64,000 nt of DNA from Aquabacterium sp. OR-4 (GTDB lineage Bacteria > Pseudomonadota > Gammaproteobacteria > Burkholderiales > Burkholderiaceae_C). The position numbers and the translations under genes were made by a program. Positions 8,883 to 18,007 of the stretch are shown here, in pieces. Location of the stretch: positions 1,302,001 to 1,366,000 of the forward strand of contig NZ_JAOCQD020000001.1 of the NCBI RefSeq assembly GCF_025290835.2, written 5' to 3'. The first letter of the stretch is position 1; each line of letters opens with the position of its first letter. The notes below the pieces were generated by a model. It was not told the origin of the DNA. It made no database searches and saw only the letters and a list, made by a program, of their open reading frames with translations.

Positions 8883-10712
8883 CTACAGCCGGATCGTGCG
8901 CGGGTCTGGCACGTTGCTGTACAGCGCGATCACCTCGGCGGCGCGGCGGGCCAGCACCGCGCGCTGGTTGATGTAGCCCTTGTCGGTGATCTCGCCGGCA
9001 TCCACGCCGGGCGGCTCGTCGAGCACGCGAGCCCGGCTGGGCGCCTGCGACGATCCACCGTGCTCGGCACGCATCGCCACCAGGGCCGCGCGCACGCGCT
9101 CGGCCAGGGCCTCGGCCGACAGTGCCTTGGCCGCCGGCCCCGGAAACACCAGGATGCCGACCTCTTCGCGGTCGTGCCCGGTCACCACCACGTCGCTGGC
9201 CAGCGGGGTCAGGGCGCTGACGGCGCGCACCCGCAGCGTGCCCACCGACACCCAGGTGCCGCTCATCAGCTTGAAGTCTTCGGCCACGCGGCCGTCAAAG
9301 GCCACGCCCTGGTTCGGGTCGGCCTCGTCCACCAGGCGGCCGGCATCGCCGATCAGGTAGAAGCCGTCCTCGTCAAAGGCCTTGGCCGTGAGCTCGGGCG
9401 CGTTGCGGTAACCGGCAAACACGTTGGGCCCGCGCACCCGCATCTCCAGCTTGCCGGCATTGGGCACGCACTTGATCTCGGCGCCCGGCAGCGGGCCGCC
9501 GATGCAGCCGGCACGGTCGAGCCGCCAGTACACCGAGGTGATGGCCGGCGCGGTTTCGGTCGAACCCCAGGCCGAGGTGAACCACAGCGGCCGGCCCGCA
9601 CCGCGTACCCGTTCGGCCACGCCTTCCAGCCGCTGCCACAGGCTCTGGGGCAGGGCGGCGCCGGCGTAGAACACGCCCTCCAGGTTCTCGAAGAAGTCGG
9701 CCGCAAAAGCCGCGTCCTGCTCAAGATAGGGCAGCAGCATGTCGAAGCCGCGCGGCACGTTGAAGTAGAAGTTGGGCTTGACCGCACGCAGGTTGGCCAC
9801 GGTCTTGTCGATCAGGCCCGGTGCCGGCCGCCCATCGTCGATGCTGAGCGTGCCGCCGTGGGCCAGCACCATGTTGAAGTTGTGGTTGGCGCCGAAGGTG
9901 TGGCTCCAGGGCAGCCATTCCAGCAGGCTCAGGCGGTGGCGGTTCAGGAACGGCCACACCTGCGCAATCTGCTGCTGGTTGGCGGTGAGCATGCGGTGGG
10001 TGTTGATCACCGCCTTGGGCAGCCCGGTGGAGCCGCTGGTCAACAGGTACTTGGCATGGTCATCGGGGCGGACGCCGTGGTAGGTGGCCAGCACGGCCGG
10101 CGTCTCGCGGGTGGCCAGCAGATCGGCAAACGCCCAGGCGCCCGGCACCGTGTCAGCGCCCTTGCCAAACACCCGCAAGGCCGGGCCACCCCAGCCATCC
10201 AGTGCGGGCGCATACACCGCCGCATCGCTGGCGTACACCAGGGCCGGCTGCAAGGCATCCAGCATGCCGCGCAGCTTGCTGAAATCCTGGGTCAGCCGGC
10301 TGTAGGCGCTGGAGATGGTGCACACCGGCCGGCCCACGTGCATCGCGGCCAGCAACAGCAGCGCATGATCAACCGCGTTGTCCGACAGCACCACCACCGG
10401 CGCGCGCTCGGGCAGGCCCCAGTTCAGCAGGGTCTGGGCGATCCGGCCCACCAGGCGGCGCGTTTCGGCATAGCTCAGCCGCCGCCAGCCATCGCTGGCC
10501 GAGGCATCGCGTTCGGCCAGAAACACCGCCTCGGGCGTGGTCGCCGCCCAGTGCTCCAGCCAGGCACCGATGCAGCGCGAATAAGGCTGCAGCGGCTCGG
10601 GGTGGCGCAGCACGAAGCCGCCACCGGGCAGGTCTTGGCGCAGCACGCGCGGCGGCGCCAGCGCGGCAGCGTCGCCAAACAAGGCCATCGGCGCAGGGTG
10701 GGGCGTGTTCAT
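8883..10712 (-). CDS. fcs: Feruloyl-CoA synthase
   Basis: 609 residues of the ANL adenylate-forming superfamily, activating ferulate (and probably caffeate or coumarate) to the CoA thioester with ATP. The phosphate-binding loop LLTSGSTGLPK is at 223-233, followed by the feruloyl-CoA-synthase type segment LPWSHTFGANHNFNMVL. The A5 motif is TSAWGSTETAP, and a C-terminal catalytic Lys sits in GEITDKGYINQR. Its ATG overlaps the stop of the upstream ligase gene by four bases (ATGA), so the two are translationally coupled. Its end is four bases from the convergent ligB-like gene. Confidence 0.88.
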   Translation of the reverse strand: MNTPHPAPMALFGDAAALAPPRVLRQDLPGGGFVLRHPEPLQPYSRCIGAWLEHWAATTPEAVFLAERDASASDGWRRLSYAETRRLVGRIAQTLLNWGLPERAPVVVLSDNAVDHALLLLAAMHVGRPVCTISSAYSRLTQDFSKLRGMLDALQPALVYASDAAVYAPALDGWGGPALRVFGKGADTVPGAWAFADLLATRETPAVLATYHGVRPDDHAKYLLTSGSTGLPKAVINTHRMLTANQQQIAQVWPFLNRHRLSLLEWLPWSHTFGANHNFNMVLAHGGTLSIDDGRPAPGLIDKTVANLRAVKPNFYFNVPRGFDMLLPYLEQDAAFAADFFENLEGVFYAGAALPQSLWQRLEGVAERVRGAGRPLWFTSAWGSTETAPAITSVYWRLDRAGCIGGPLPGAEIKCVPNAGKLEMRVRGPNVFAGYRNAPELTAKAFDEDGFYLIGDAGRLVDEADPNQGVAFDGRVAEDFKLMSGTWVSVGTLRVRAVSALTPLASDVVVTGHDREEVGILVFPGPAAKALSAEALAERVRAALVAMRAEHGGSSQAPSRARVLDEPPGVDAGEITDKGYINQRAVLARRAAEVIALYSNVPDPRTIRL

Positions 10713-12328
10713 CGGGCCTGCTCGCGCTCGCGCAGCTTGAAGCGCTGGATCTTGCCGGTGGCGGTCTTGGGCAACTCGTCCAGAAACTCGATCTGCCGCG
10801 GGTACTTGTGCGGCGCCAGCCGCTCCTTGACAAAGGCCTTCAGCAGCGCCTCGGTCTGGGCATCGGCCTGCTGGCCGCTGCGCAACACCACGAAGGCCTT
10901 GCTGCGGGTGAGGCCCTCGTCATCGGCCACGCCGATCACCGCGGCCTCCAGCACGGCCGGGTGCTGCACCAGCGTGGCCTCCACCTCGAAGGGGCTCACA
11001 TACTGGCCGCTCACCTTGAGCATGTCGTCCGACCGGCCGGCGTAGGTGTAGTAGCCGTCGGCATCGCGCAGGTATTTGTCGCCGCTCTTGGTCCAGCGGC
11101 CCTGGAAGGTGTCGCGCGTCTTGTCGCGGTTGCCCCAGTACATCAGCGCAGCGCTGGGCCCGGCAATGTACAAGTCGCCCACCTCGCCATCGGCCACCGG
11201 CTGGCCATCCTCGCCGCGCAACTGCACCTCGTAGCCCGGCACCGGCCTGCCGGTGCTGCCGTAGCGCACATCACCGGGCCGGTTGGACAAGAAGATGTGC
11301 AGCATCTCGGTGGAGCCGATGCCGTCGATGATCTCGGCGCCGTACTGCGCGGTGAAACGCTCGCCGATGTCGCGCGGCAACGCCTCGCCAGCCGATGAGC
11401 ACAAACGCAGCGCCACCTGGCTGCGCGCCGGCAGATGGGGCGACGCCAGCATGCCGGCGTAACCGGTGGGCGCGCCGAAAAACACCGTGGGGCGGTGCGC
11501 CATCCAGCGCTTGAACACCGCGTCGGGCGTGGGTCGCTCGGCCATCAGCACCACGCTGGCGCCCACAAACAATGGAAAGCTCAGGCCATTGCCCAGGCCA
11601 TAGGCAAAAAACAGCTTGGCCGCCGAGAAGCAGACATCGGCCTCGCCCAGGCCCAGCACCGGGCGGGCGTACAGCTCGGCCGTCCACCACGGATTGGCAT
11701 GGGTGTGCACCGCGCCCTTGGGCCGGCCGGTGGAACCCGACGAGTAGAGCCAGAAGCCAATGTCGTCGCCCGAGGTCGCCGCGGGTTCGGCCAGCGGCGT
11801 GGCGGCTGCCAGCACCTCGGCCAGGGCCTGGCAGCCGTCGGGCAACACCGTGTCGGGCTGGGACACCCACACGCCCTTCAGTTCGTGACCGCCCTTGGCC
11901 ATGGCGGTGGCCAGGGCAGGGCGCAGGGCGTCGCTCACCAGCGCCCACTGCGCTCGGCTGTGGCGCAGCATGTAGGCGTAATCGTCGGCCGGCAGCAGCG
12001 TATTGACCGCCACCGGCACGATGCCGGCATACAGCGCGCCCAGAAAGCACACCGGCCAGTCCAGGTTGTCGTGCATCAGCAGCAGCACGCGCTCTTCGCG
12101 CCGCACGCCGGCCGCCAGCAAGGCCGCGGCGCAACGCCGCACCTGCTCGGCCAGTTCACCGTAGCGCAGGCAGCCGTGGTCGTCGATGAAGGCCGGCTTG
12201 TCGGCCCGCCCGGTGTTGATCGCCAGCAGATGGGCGGCGAAATTGAAGGCCTGCCCAGGCATCGGGCCGGCCTGGTGTGGCGCTGGCTGATCAGGCTGGC
12301 TACAAGAGGCCGAATGGGGCGCGGACAT
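10709..12328 (-). CDS. Benzoate-CoA ligase family protein
   Basis: 539 residues, ANL superfamily, close in pattern to benzoate/4-hydroxybenzoate-CoA ligases. It has YSSGSTGRPKGAVHTH at 195-210, the acid-binding region SAAKLFFAYGLGNGLSFPL, DGIGSTEMLHIF and the C-terminal Lys in LPKTATGKIQR. The start at 12328 was chosen because the protein then begins with a normal flexible N-terminus before FNFAAHLL; 16 extra codons upstream lack support. It is first in a two-gene unit with feruloyl-CoA synthase. Which aromatic acid it activates is not decided by sequence. Confidence 0.85.
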   Translation of the reverse strand: MSAPHSASCSQPDQPAPHQAGPMPGQAFNFAAHLLAINTGRADKPAFIDDHGCLRYGELAEQVRRCAAALLAAGVRREERVLLLMHDNLDWPVCFLGALYAGIVPVAVNTLLPADDYAYMLRHSRAQWALVSDALRPALATAMAKGGHELKGVWVSQPDTVLPDGCQALAEVLAAATPLAEPAATSGDDIGFWLYSSGSTGRPKGAVHTHANPWWTAELYARPVLGLGEADVCFSAAKLFFAYGLGNGLSFPLFVGASVVLMAERPTPDAVFKRWMAHRPTVFFGAPTGYAGMLASPHLPARSQVALRLCSSAGEALPRDIGERFTAQYGAEIIDGIGSTEMLHIFLSNRPGDVRYGSTGRPVPGYEVQLRGEDGQPVADGEVGDLYIAGPSAALMYWGNRDKTRDTFQGRWTKSGDKYLRDADGYYTYAGRSDDMLKVSGQYVSPFEVEATLVQHPAVLEAAVIGVADDEGLTRSKAFVVLRSGQQADAQTEALLKAFVKERLAPHKYPRQIEFLDELPKTATGKIQRFKLREREQAR

Positions 12329-12595
12329 GGACAGTCTCCAGACACTGGCCCCCAAAGCCCGACGCTTTGACGGCATGCACTATTGTGCGTATCTGAAAAC
12401 GATATCCAGTGAACGCCACCCGGTCAAGCACAATACTGCATGTCGCGGGAATACCCTGGGCGATGCCGATCGACGGATCGCGCCACGGCTCAGGCTGAAA
12501 ACCTGCGCTCTGAAAACACCAACAGCCTGCGGCGCGAGGCCAGCAGGCTGTTGAACAAGGCTTGGAAACTGCAGGCCCGCGCGCGGGCCTGGCAC
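12329..12595. promoter_or_regulatory. Promoter region of the ligase operon
   Basis: 267 bases between the start of the ligase operon and the end of the 80-residue zinc-type gene. It contains a moderately AT-rich part (12375-12420) with a small dyad, ATGCAC-TATT-GTGCGT, at 12375-12390, a possible regulator site for the leftward ligase genes. No gene seen. Confidence 0.4.
12572..12591. terminator. Perfect 20-base palindrome
   Basis: CAGGCCCGCGCGCGGGCCTG lies four bases after the stop codon of the leftward 80-residue gene. As RNA it would form a strong hairpin but has no U-run, so it is at best a weak or Rho-assisted terminator. Confidence 0.4.
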
Positions 12596-12838
12596 TCAGC
12601 GCTTGGTGGCGGCGCTGGCTTCGTCGGCTTCCTTGCAGCTGGGCGAGCAGACGAACTGCGCCTTGCCCAGCAAACGGCGAGACTTCAACTGGCTGCGCGG
12701 ACGGTGCTTGCCGCACAGAAAACACGACATCGTGGCCGCGCCGAACGCGCCAGCCGCCGTGAACGGAGAACCGGGTGCCTTGCTGCGGTAACGCAGTCCG
12801 TCGGAATCAATGGTGGTCTTGGTATCGGCTTTGGCCAT
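12596..12838 (-). CDS. Small protein with four-cysteine zinc-binding pattern
   Basis: 80 residues. Cys39 and Cys42 (MSCFLCGKHR) and Cys64 and Cys68 (FVCSPSCKE) make a CxxC-x21-CxxxC pattern, as in zinc-ribbon folds; the chain is basic between the pairs (RSQLKSRR). This may bind nucleic acid or protein, but no function is known to me. The ATG at 12838 is preferred over 12925 because the N-terminal extension would be cysteine-rich antisense-like sequence. It stands alone on its strand. Confidence 0.7.
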   Translation of the reverse strand: MAKADTKTTIDSDGLRYRSKAPGSPFTAAGAFGAATMSCFLCGKHRPRSQLKSRRLLGKAQFVCSPSCKEADEASAATKR

Positions 12839-13208
12839 GGTCAACAGCGTTGTCGGGCAACTAGGGATATGACATTGGCAGCACGGTGTCCGGTACTTGA
12901 CCAGACAACCCTCCAGTGCATGCACAACTGTGCCCGGGTGATCTATTATGCCACGCCTCCATCATTTAACATAATCATCATCGTCACGCTTTTTGAGCCA
13001 ACAAAAGCGCACGCCAGGCACGACACACGGCGGCCCGATTCGTGCCCGATTCGTGCCCGATTCGTGCCTGACTCGTCCTTGTTCCTACATGACTCAAGCT
13101 TGCTGCCTGGCTCCGGCCTGACTCCCGCCAGAAACCCCGCCGTGTTGCCCCGATTGAACGGCGCAAGCGCTGAGCGACCGCAACCGCCTTGCTGGGTCAA
13201 TTCATCAG
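12839..13208. other. 370-base intergenic stretch with AT-rich promoter-like segment
   Basis: No convincing gene. On the minus strand TTATGT (12974-12969) and CATAAT (12950-12945), 18 bases apart, could be the promoter of the small zinc-type gene. Around 12941-13010 the DNA is much richer in A/T than the rest. The middle holds an 11-base tandem repeat (listed separately). A leftward frame of 88 codons here is repeat-derived and not believed. Confidence 0.45.
13033..13076. repeat. 11-base tandem repeat, four copies
   Basis: GCCCGATTCGT is repeated exactly three times (13033-13065) and a fourth copy, GCCTGACTCGT, follows with two changes. The period of 11 is close to one helical turn, so all copies face the same side of the DNA. 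Confidence 0.75.
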
Positions 13209-13823
13209 TCAATAGCTCAACACCGGCGCGCTGGAGGCACGCATCGGCCGGCGGGCGGGCTTGGGCTTGGGTTCAGGGGTGGGTTCAGTGGTCGGCGACC
13301 GAACGGCCACCGGCGGCAGCGCTGCCAACTGGCCATCGCGTACATCGCCTTCGCCCACCGGTGACACCGGCATCGGCCGCGGCGTCGCAGCGCTGCTGGC
13401 TGGCTTGGCAGACCCGTCAACGGCATCCGCAGCGGCCGAGGCTGCCGGCACCGGCGCCTTGGCCATCATTTTGGGCGGCAGTGCCGCCATGCCGGGCATG
13501 CGCTGGCACAGCACCAGCAATTGGGCTTCCTGCGTGGCCGGAGCCAAACGCAGCTGGGCTTCATGCGCCCAGCGCGACCACCGCGACGGACCGGGCGCGT
13601 CGTGCCCCGATTCAAGGCGCTGGGCTTCGCGCAGCACCTCGGCGCCTTGCGGACACAGGCGCTGCGCCTCGCTGCGAAGCTGGGCCAGGTTCTGGCCATT
13701 CAACTGGTAGGCCGGCTGCTCGACCTGACCGGTGGCCAGCGGTCGCACCTGGATGCCGCCGCAGCCGCACAGCAGGCTCGCGGCCAGCGGGCCTGCCCAC
13801 CAGGCGCTGCGAACCACGGGCAT
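13209..13823 (-). CDS. Putative lipoprotein of unknown function
   Basis: 204 residues. A short N-terminal hydrophobic segment ends in SLLCGCGG, where the second Cys (lipobox LCG-C) could be lipidated. The middle is helical and charged (NLAQLRSEAQRL), and the last 70 residues are Pro/Ala-rich and low-complexity, ending in a Lys/Arg/Pro tail. Its ATG overlaps the TGA of the upstream 73-residue gene as TGATG, which decides the start at 13823. No homologous family is recognised. It probably sits in the envelope and acts with its upstream partner. Confidence 0.65.
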   Translation of the reverse strand: MPVVRSAWWAGPLAASLLCGCGGIQVRPLATGQVEQPAYQLNGQNLAQLRSEAQRLCPQGAEVLREAQRLESGHDAPGPSRWSRWAHEAQLRLAPATQEAQLLVLCQRMPGMAALPPKMMAKAPVPAASAAADAVDGSAKPASSAATPRPMPVSPVGEGDVRDGQLAALPPVAVRSPTTEPTPEPKPKPARRPMRASSAPVLSY

Positions 13824-14044
13824 CACTCGAAGTCGGCGTCCGACGCGTCGTCGTCGATGGCGCGGTCGTGGGCCGCGACATCGTTCTGGCCAGCGGCAGA
13901 GCCTGCCAGCAGCGGTCGGTCGAGCGGGCGGCACACCCGGCGTTGCAGGCGTTCCAGACGCTCGGAATGCTCGATCTGGGCCAACACGGCCTGCGGGTCC
14001 AGCATCAGTGCAAACGGGTTGGCGGCGCGGCGTGAGGGTTGCAT
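13823..14044 (-). CDS. Small hypothetical protein coupled to the lipoprotein
   Basis: 73 residues, no signal peptide. It has a helical central part with paired charges (VLAQIEHSERLERLQRRV) and an acidic C-terminal tail (AIDDDASDADFE). Its stop codon shares one base with the ATG of the lipoprotein gene (TGATG), a common sign of translational coupling and the main reason to believe it. No family recognised. Confidence 0.55.
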   Translation of the reverse strand: MQPSRRAANPFALMLDPQAVLAQIEHSERLERLQRRVCRPLDRPLLAGSAAGQNDVAAHDRAIDDDASDADFE

Positions 14045-14259
14045 GGCGGAGGTGTCCTGCAGCGGGTTGCGATGGACGCACTCTAGGGCTGCCCCCTTCG
14101 CGGCTGTAGTCGGCCGCCCGACAAGCCGTGTGTCGGTATTTGCCTGACAAACGCGTCGGCGCAGCGCCCTGCCCGCTGCTGCTTGGATCGGCCGGACCGC
14201 GCCGGGCGCCAGGCCGATACAGGCGAAACAGGAAGCCGGCGCGCGCCGCTACCGCACGC

Positions 14260-14898
14260 TCACCGTGCAGGTTGGCTCAGCGACAGCGCCAGCTTCTCGC
14301 GTCCGGCCTGGCGGGCGAAATCGGCCGCCACCAGGTTCTGCTCGTTGCGCAGCGCCGGATCGGCGCCGCGGGCCAGCAGCAGGGCCACCGCGGCCTCGGT
14401 GCCGTTGCGCGCCGCCATCATCAGCGGTGTGCTGCCGTTGGGCGAGCGGGCATCCGGCCGCGCGCCGCGGTCGAGCAGCAGCTTCACCAGTGTCGCCTCC
14501 GGGCCGCTGGCGGCGTAGTGCAGCGGCGTCCAGCCATCGCGCTCGAGCGTGGCGCCGCGGTCCAGCAGCTGCCGCGCGGCATCGAGCCGGCCCTTAAGTG
14601 CGGCGATCATCAGCGGGGTTTCGCCAGCCACATTGGCCAGGTCGATCTGGGTTTGCGGATGCGCCATCAACAGCGCCAGCACCTGGCCCGAGCCATCGCG
14701 CAGTGCGGCGTACAGCGCCGTCTGGCCCTGCGGGTCGCGTGAGTTGGGATCGAAGCCGCGCTGCAGCAAGGCCGCCACACCGCTGGCGTTGTCGGTCTGA
14801 AGCGCGCGAAAGAAGTCGTCGTAGGCGCCGGCATGGGCGCCCAGGCTGGCCAACGCCAGGCTCAACGCGGCCATCAGGCGCATGCTGGTACGGAACAT
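14260..14898 (-). CDS. Exported ankyrin-repeat protein
   Basis: 212 residues. A signal peptide (about 1-24, ending GAHA) is followed by five to six ankyrin repeats covering about 28-205. Repeat signatures are GQTALYAALRDG, GETPLMIAALKG, GWTPLHYAASG and GSTPLMMAARNG. It is a periplasmic or surface protein-protein interaction module with no catalytic part visible. The ribosome-binding site AGGAGAT lies eight bases before the ATG. It lies 28 bases after tatD on the same strand and may be transcribed independently. Confidence 0.85.
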   Translation of the reverse strand: MFRTSMRLMAALSLALASLGAHAGAYDDFFRALQTDNASGVAALLQRGFDPNSRDPQGQTALYAALRDGSGQVLALLMAHPQTQIDLANVAGETPLMIAALKGRLDAARQLLDRGATLERDGWTPLHYAASGPEATLVKLLLDRGARPDARSPNGSTPLMMAARNGTEAAVALLLARGADPALRNEQNLVAADFARQAGREKLALSLSQPAR

Positions 14899-14926
14899 GG
14901 CAACGATCTCCTGCGGCGGTCTGCGG

Positions 14927-15724
14927 TCAGGCCAGGGCGGGCAAAGCGAACAGGCGCTCGGCGTTGCGGCTGGTGGCCTCGGCCACCGCCTGCAGGCTCA
15001 GGCCCTTGGCCTTGGCCAGTTCGGCGGCCACATGCGGCACATAGGCCGGCGAGTTGGTCTTGCCGCGGTAGGGCACCGGTGCCAGGTAGGGGCTGTCGGT
15101 CTCGATCAGGCAGCGGTCGAGCGGCACGAAGGCGGCCACCTCACGCAGGTCTTGCGCATTGCGGAAGGTGATGATGCCGGAAAACGAGATGTAGAAGCCC
15201 AGATCGAGCGCGGCACGCGCCACCGCCGCGGTCTCGGTGAAGCAATGGAACACGCCGCCCGGCCCGCCGTGCACCGTGCCACCCTGCTCTTCCCGCAGCA
15301 CGGCCAGCGTGTCGTCGGAGGCGCTGCGGGTGTGGATGACCAGCGGCTTGGCCAGTTGCCGCGCCACGCGGATGTGGACGCGGAAGCGCTCGCGCTGCCA
15401 GGCCATGTCGGCCACGCTGCGGCCATTGAGCCGGTAGTAGTCGAGCCCGGTCTCGCCGATGGCCAGCACCTTGTCGCGCCGCGCCAGCGCGCCGAGCGTG
15501 GTTTCGTCGGGCTCGGTCACGCCTTCGTTGTCGGGGTGCACCCCGGCTGTGGCCCAGAAGTTGTCGTGCGCCATGGCCAGACCGTGCACGGTGTCGAACT
15601 CTTCCAGCGTGGTGCAGATCAGCAGCGCGCGGTCCACCTGCGCGGCGGCCATGTCGGCGCGGATGGCGTCGATGCGTTCGCGCAGTTCGGGAAAGCTCAG
15701 GTGGCAGTGCGAGTCGACAAACAT
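14927..15724 (-). CDS. tatD: TatD-family metal-dependent deoxyribonuclease
   Basis: 265 residues of the TatD amidohydrolase-fold nucleases. Metal ligands are visible: His6 and His8 in VDSHCHLS, Glu in AIGETGLDYYR, His in VIHTRSA, His in GVFHCFTE and Asp in ETDSPYLAP. The start at 15724 puts the HxH motif at the usual N-terminal position; a 26-codon extension upstream is rejected. It follows pilZ and holB on the same strand, a common betaproteobacterial order. Confidence 0.92.
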   Translation of the reverse strand: MFVDSHCHLSFPELRERIDAIRADMAAAQVDRALLICTTLEEFDTVHGLAMAHDNFWATAGVHPDNEGVTEPDETTLGALARRDKVLAIGETGLDYYRLNGRSVADMAWQRERFRVHIRVARQLAKPLVIHTRSASDDTLAVLREEQGGTVHGGPGGVFHCFTETAAVARAALDLGFYISFSGIITFRNAQDLREVAAFVPLDRCLIETDSPYLAPVPYRGKTNSPAYVPHVAAELAKAKGLSLQAVAEATSRNAERLFALPALA

Positions 15725-15858
15725 GGACAGCAGCAGGTCAGAGGGGGCGGATGTTGCCGCGCCGCAGGCGCGGGCGAAAGCCCAAAAAGGCGGGCGCGGC
15801 ACGCCTTGGCCGCGGCGGCTGAGCGCCCATCAGGCCCCGGCTGACCGCCCTTGCCCGG

Positions 15859-16248
15859 CTAGACGGTTTGCGTGGGCTTGGCCGACGAGATCTGGGTGCC
15901 CAGGATCTCCTCGATGCGCAGGCGCAGCAGCCGGGCCTTGTCGTCGTTGGGAAAACGCACGCCCACGCCCTGGGTGCGGCCGCCCGAGGCATTGGCCGGG
16001 GTGATCCAGGCCACCTTCCCGGCCACCGGGTAGCGCTGCGGGTCTTCGGGCAGCGACAGGAGCAGGTAGATGTCTTCGCCCAGCTTGTAGTCGCGCGTGG
16101 TGGGCACGAACAGGCCGCCATCGGCCAGCATCGGGATGTAGGCGGCGTACAGCGCGCCCTTTTCGCGAAACACCAGCTGGATCACGGCGGGCCGCGGCGT
16201 GGCCACGGTGGTGGCGAGGGATCCGGGGCGGGAGGCGGGCTCGTTCAT
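15859..16248 (-). CDS. pilZ: PilZ-domain protein (type IV pilus biogenesis)
   Basis: 129 residues, one PilZ domain of the pilus-assembly subtype. These proteins support type IV pilus extension through the PilB ATPase and often have lost cyclic-di-GMP binding; the N-terminal RxxxR motif is not evident here. The ATG overlaps the holB stop by four bases (ATGA), fixing the start at 16248. The neighbourhood holB-pilZ-tatD is the standard one for this gene. Confidence 0.9.
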   Translation of the reverse strand: MNEPASRPGSLATTVATPRPAVIQLVFREKGALYAAYIPMLADGGLFVPTTRDYKLGEDIYLLLSLPEDPQRYPVAGKVAWITPANASGGRTQGVGVRFPNDDKARLLRLRIEEILGTQISSAKPTQTV

Positions 16249-17378
16249 CGCGCCGAGTGTAGCGAAGCGCGTCCGCCGCCGTGGGCGCCGGGAGCCGGGC
16301 GTTCGCCGCGCTGTGCGCCACGCGGCGCCACCGGCCATGCGGCCGCCGCCTGGCCGACCAGCGATTCGATCAGCAGCCCGGCGTTCCACGGGTGTTCGTC
16401 GTGGCGGGCGGCGCGCAGCAGGGCCTGCTGCCAGGCCACCAGCGCAGCCAGATCACCGCCCACCGGCAGGCTTGCGGCGGCGAAGTGGCGCGGCGCGCCG
16501 CCCACGGCCAGGGCCATCGCGTCGTGCGCCAGCTTCAGCAGCAGTTCAACCACGCGCGGGATCGGCCGGCCCTGCAGCGGCGCTGGATCGCCCGCCGCCA
16601 CGCGGCGCGGCAGCTCGGCCAGCACCTCGGGCGTGAGGCCTTCGGCGGCCAGCGCCAGCGCTTCCAGCGGGCTGCCGCCGGCCAGCGCCAGCAGCGGGCC
16701 GGGCTCGGCCAGGCCCTGGGCGCGCAGCCAGGCGGCGGCCTGCTCGGCCGGCGGCAAAGCTAGCGGCACGCGCTGGCAGCGGCTGCGCACCGTGGGCAGC
16801 AGGCGTTCGGGATCGGCGCTGCCGAGCACGATGCGCAGCTGGCCCGGCGGCTCTTCCAGGGTCTTCAGCAGGGCGTTGGCGGTGGGGCCGTTCATCGCGT
16901 CGGCCGGATGGATCAGCAGCACCTTGGCGCGGCCGCGGCCGCTGGTGCGCTGGGCCCAGTCGATGGCCTCGCGCAACTGGGTGATGCGGATCTCGCGGCT
17001 GGGCTTGGCCTCGCCCTTGGGTTTTTCGTCGTCGTCGGCCCAGCCGATCTGCAGGCGCAACGCCTCGGGCAGCACCACCAGCAGATCGGGGTGGCTGCGC
17101 GAGCGCACCAGGTGGCAGCTCTCGCAATGGCCACAGGCGGCGCCCTGCCCTGCGCCCAGGCCCTGCCCTGCGGCGGGTGCGGCCGGCCGCTCGCACAGCC
17201 AGGCCTGGGCCAGCAGCAGGCAGAACTCGAGCTGGCCCACGCCGGCCGGGCCATGCGCCAGCAGGGCATGGGCCTGGGTCAAGGCGCGGGCGCGCGCCAG
17301 GCCCTCGCCCAGCCAGGGCAGCGGCAACTGGCCTTGCGGGCCCACACCGATCAGCAGCCCCGACGATGTCACGCCCAT
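16245..17378 (-). CDS. holB: DNA polymerase III delta-prime subunit
   Basis: 377 residues, clamp-loader stator subunit. It has a degenerate P-loop (HGPAGVGQ, Lys replaced, usual for delta-prime) and a zinc module with cysteines in WLCER and [32 protein letters not shown] is the typical sensor region and TVRSRCQ the SRC motif. The start at 17378 overlaps the tmk end by 10 bases; the longer frame is antisense to tmk. It belongs to the mltG-tmk-holB-pilZ operon. Confidence 0.92.
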   Translation of the reverse strand: MGVTSSGLLIGVGPQGQLPLPWLGEGLARARALTQAHALLAHGPAGVGQLEFCLLLAQAWLCERPAAPAAGQGLGAGQGAACGHCESCHLVRSRSHPDLLVVLPEALRLQIGWADDDEKPKGEAKPSREIRITQLREAIDWAQRTSGRGRAKVLLIHPADAMNGPTANALLKTLEEPPGQLRIVLGSADPERLLPTVRSRCQRVPLALPPAEQAAAWLRAQGLAEPGPLLALAGGSPLEALALAAEGLTPEVLAELPRRVAAGDPAPLQGRPIPRVVELLLKLAHDAMALAVGGAPRHFAAASLPVGGDLAALVAWQQALLRAARHDEHPWNAGLLIESLVGQAAAAWPVAPRGAQRGERPAPGAHGGGRASLHSAR

Positions 17379-18007
17379 GTCTGCCCCTCGAGCGCCTGCT
17401 GCACCTGCTGCCACACGGCCTCGATGGCCTGGTGGCCATCGATGCGCACAAAGCGCTGCGGTGCGGCCGCCGCGCGCTGGGCGTAGCCGCTGCGCACCCG
17501 GCCGAAGAAGTCGAGGTCTTCGCGCTCCAGGCGGTCGGCCTCGCGGGCGGCGGCACGGCGTTGCGCGGCCACCTCGGCCGGCACGTCGAACCACAGCGTC
17601 AGATCGGGCGCGATGAAGCCTTCGGCGAGCTCGGGCGAGCGCTGCACCCATTGCTCAAGCTGGGCCAGCACGCCCAGGTCAAAGCCGCGGCCGGCGCCCT
17701 GGTAGGCGAAGGTGGCATCGGTGAAGCGGTCGCACAGCACGAACTCGCCGCGCCGCAGCGCCGGTGCGATCACCTGGGCCAGGTGGTCGCGGCGGCCGGC
17801 AAACACCAGCAGCGCCTCGGTCAGCGCGTCCATCGGCTGCTCGAGAAACAGGCTGCGCAGCGCCTCGGCGAGTGGCGTGCCGCCGGGCTCGCGGGTGAGC
17901 CGCACGCGGTGGCCGCGCGCGCGCAGCCACTCGGCCAGCGCGGCGATGTGCGAGGACTTGCCGGCGCCATCGATGCCCTCGAAGCTGATGAAGCGGCCGC
18001 GGTTCAT
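17369..18007 (-). CDS. tmk: Thymidylate kinase
   Basis: 212 residues, converts dTMP to dTDP with ATP. The P-loop [12 protein letters not shown] is at 9-20, the DRF motif sits in [14 protein letters not shown], and a lid region contains [14 protein letters not shown]. The ATG at 18007 is preceded by a 38-codon mini-frame that ends on it (ATGA overlap) and links it to mltG. Confidence 0.95.
   Translation of the reverse strand: MNRGRFISFEGIDGAGKSSHIAALAEWLRARGHRVRLTREPGGTPLAEALRSLFLEQPMDALTEALLVFAGRRDHLAQVIAPALRRGEFVLCDRFTDATFAYQGAGRGFDLGVLAQLEQWVQRSPELAEGFIAPDLTLWFDVPAEVAAQRRAAAREADRLEREDLDFFGRVRSGYAQRAAAAPQRFVRIDGHQAIEAVWQQVQQALEGQTWA

Noticed and set aside
12946..13212. 88-codon minus-strand frame
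   Set aside because: Built from the 11-base repeats; no start signal and no known pattern.
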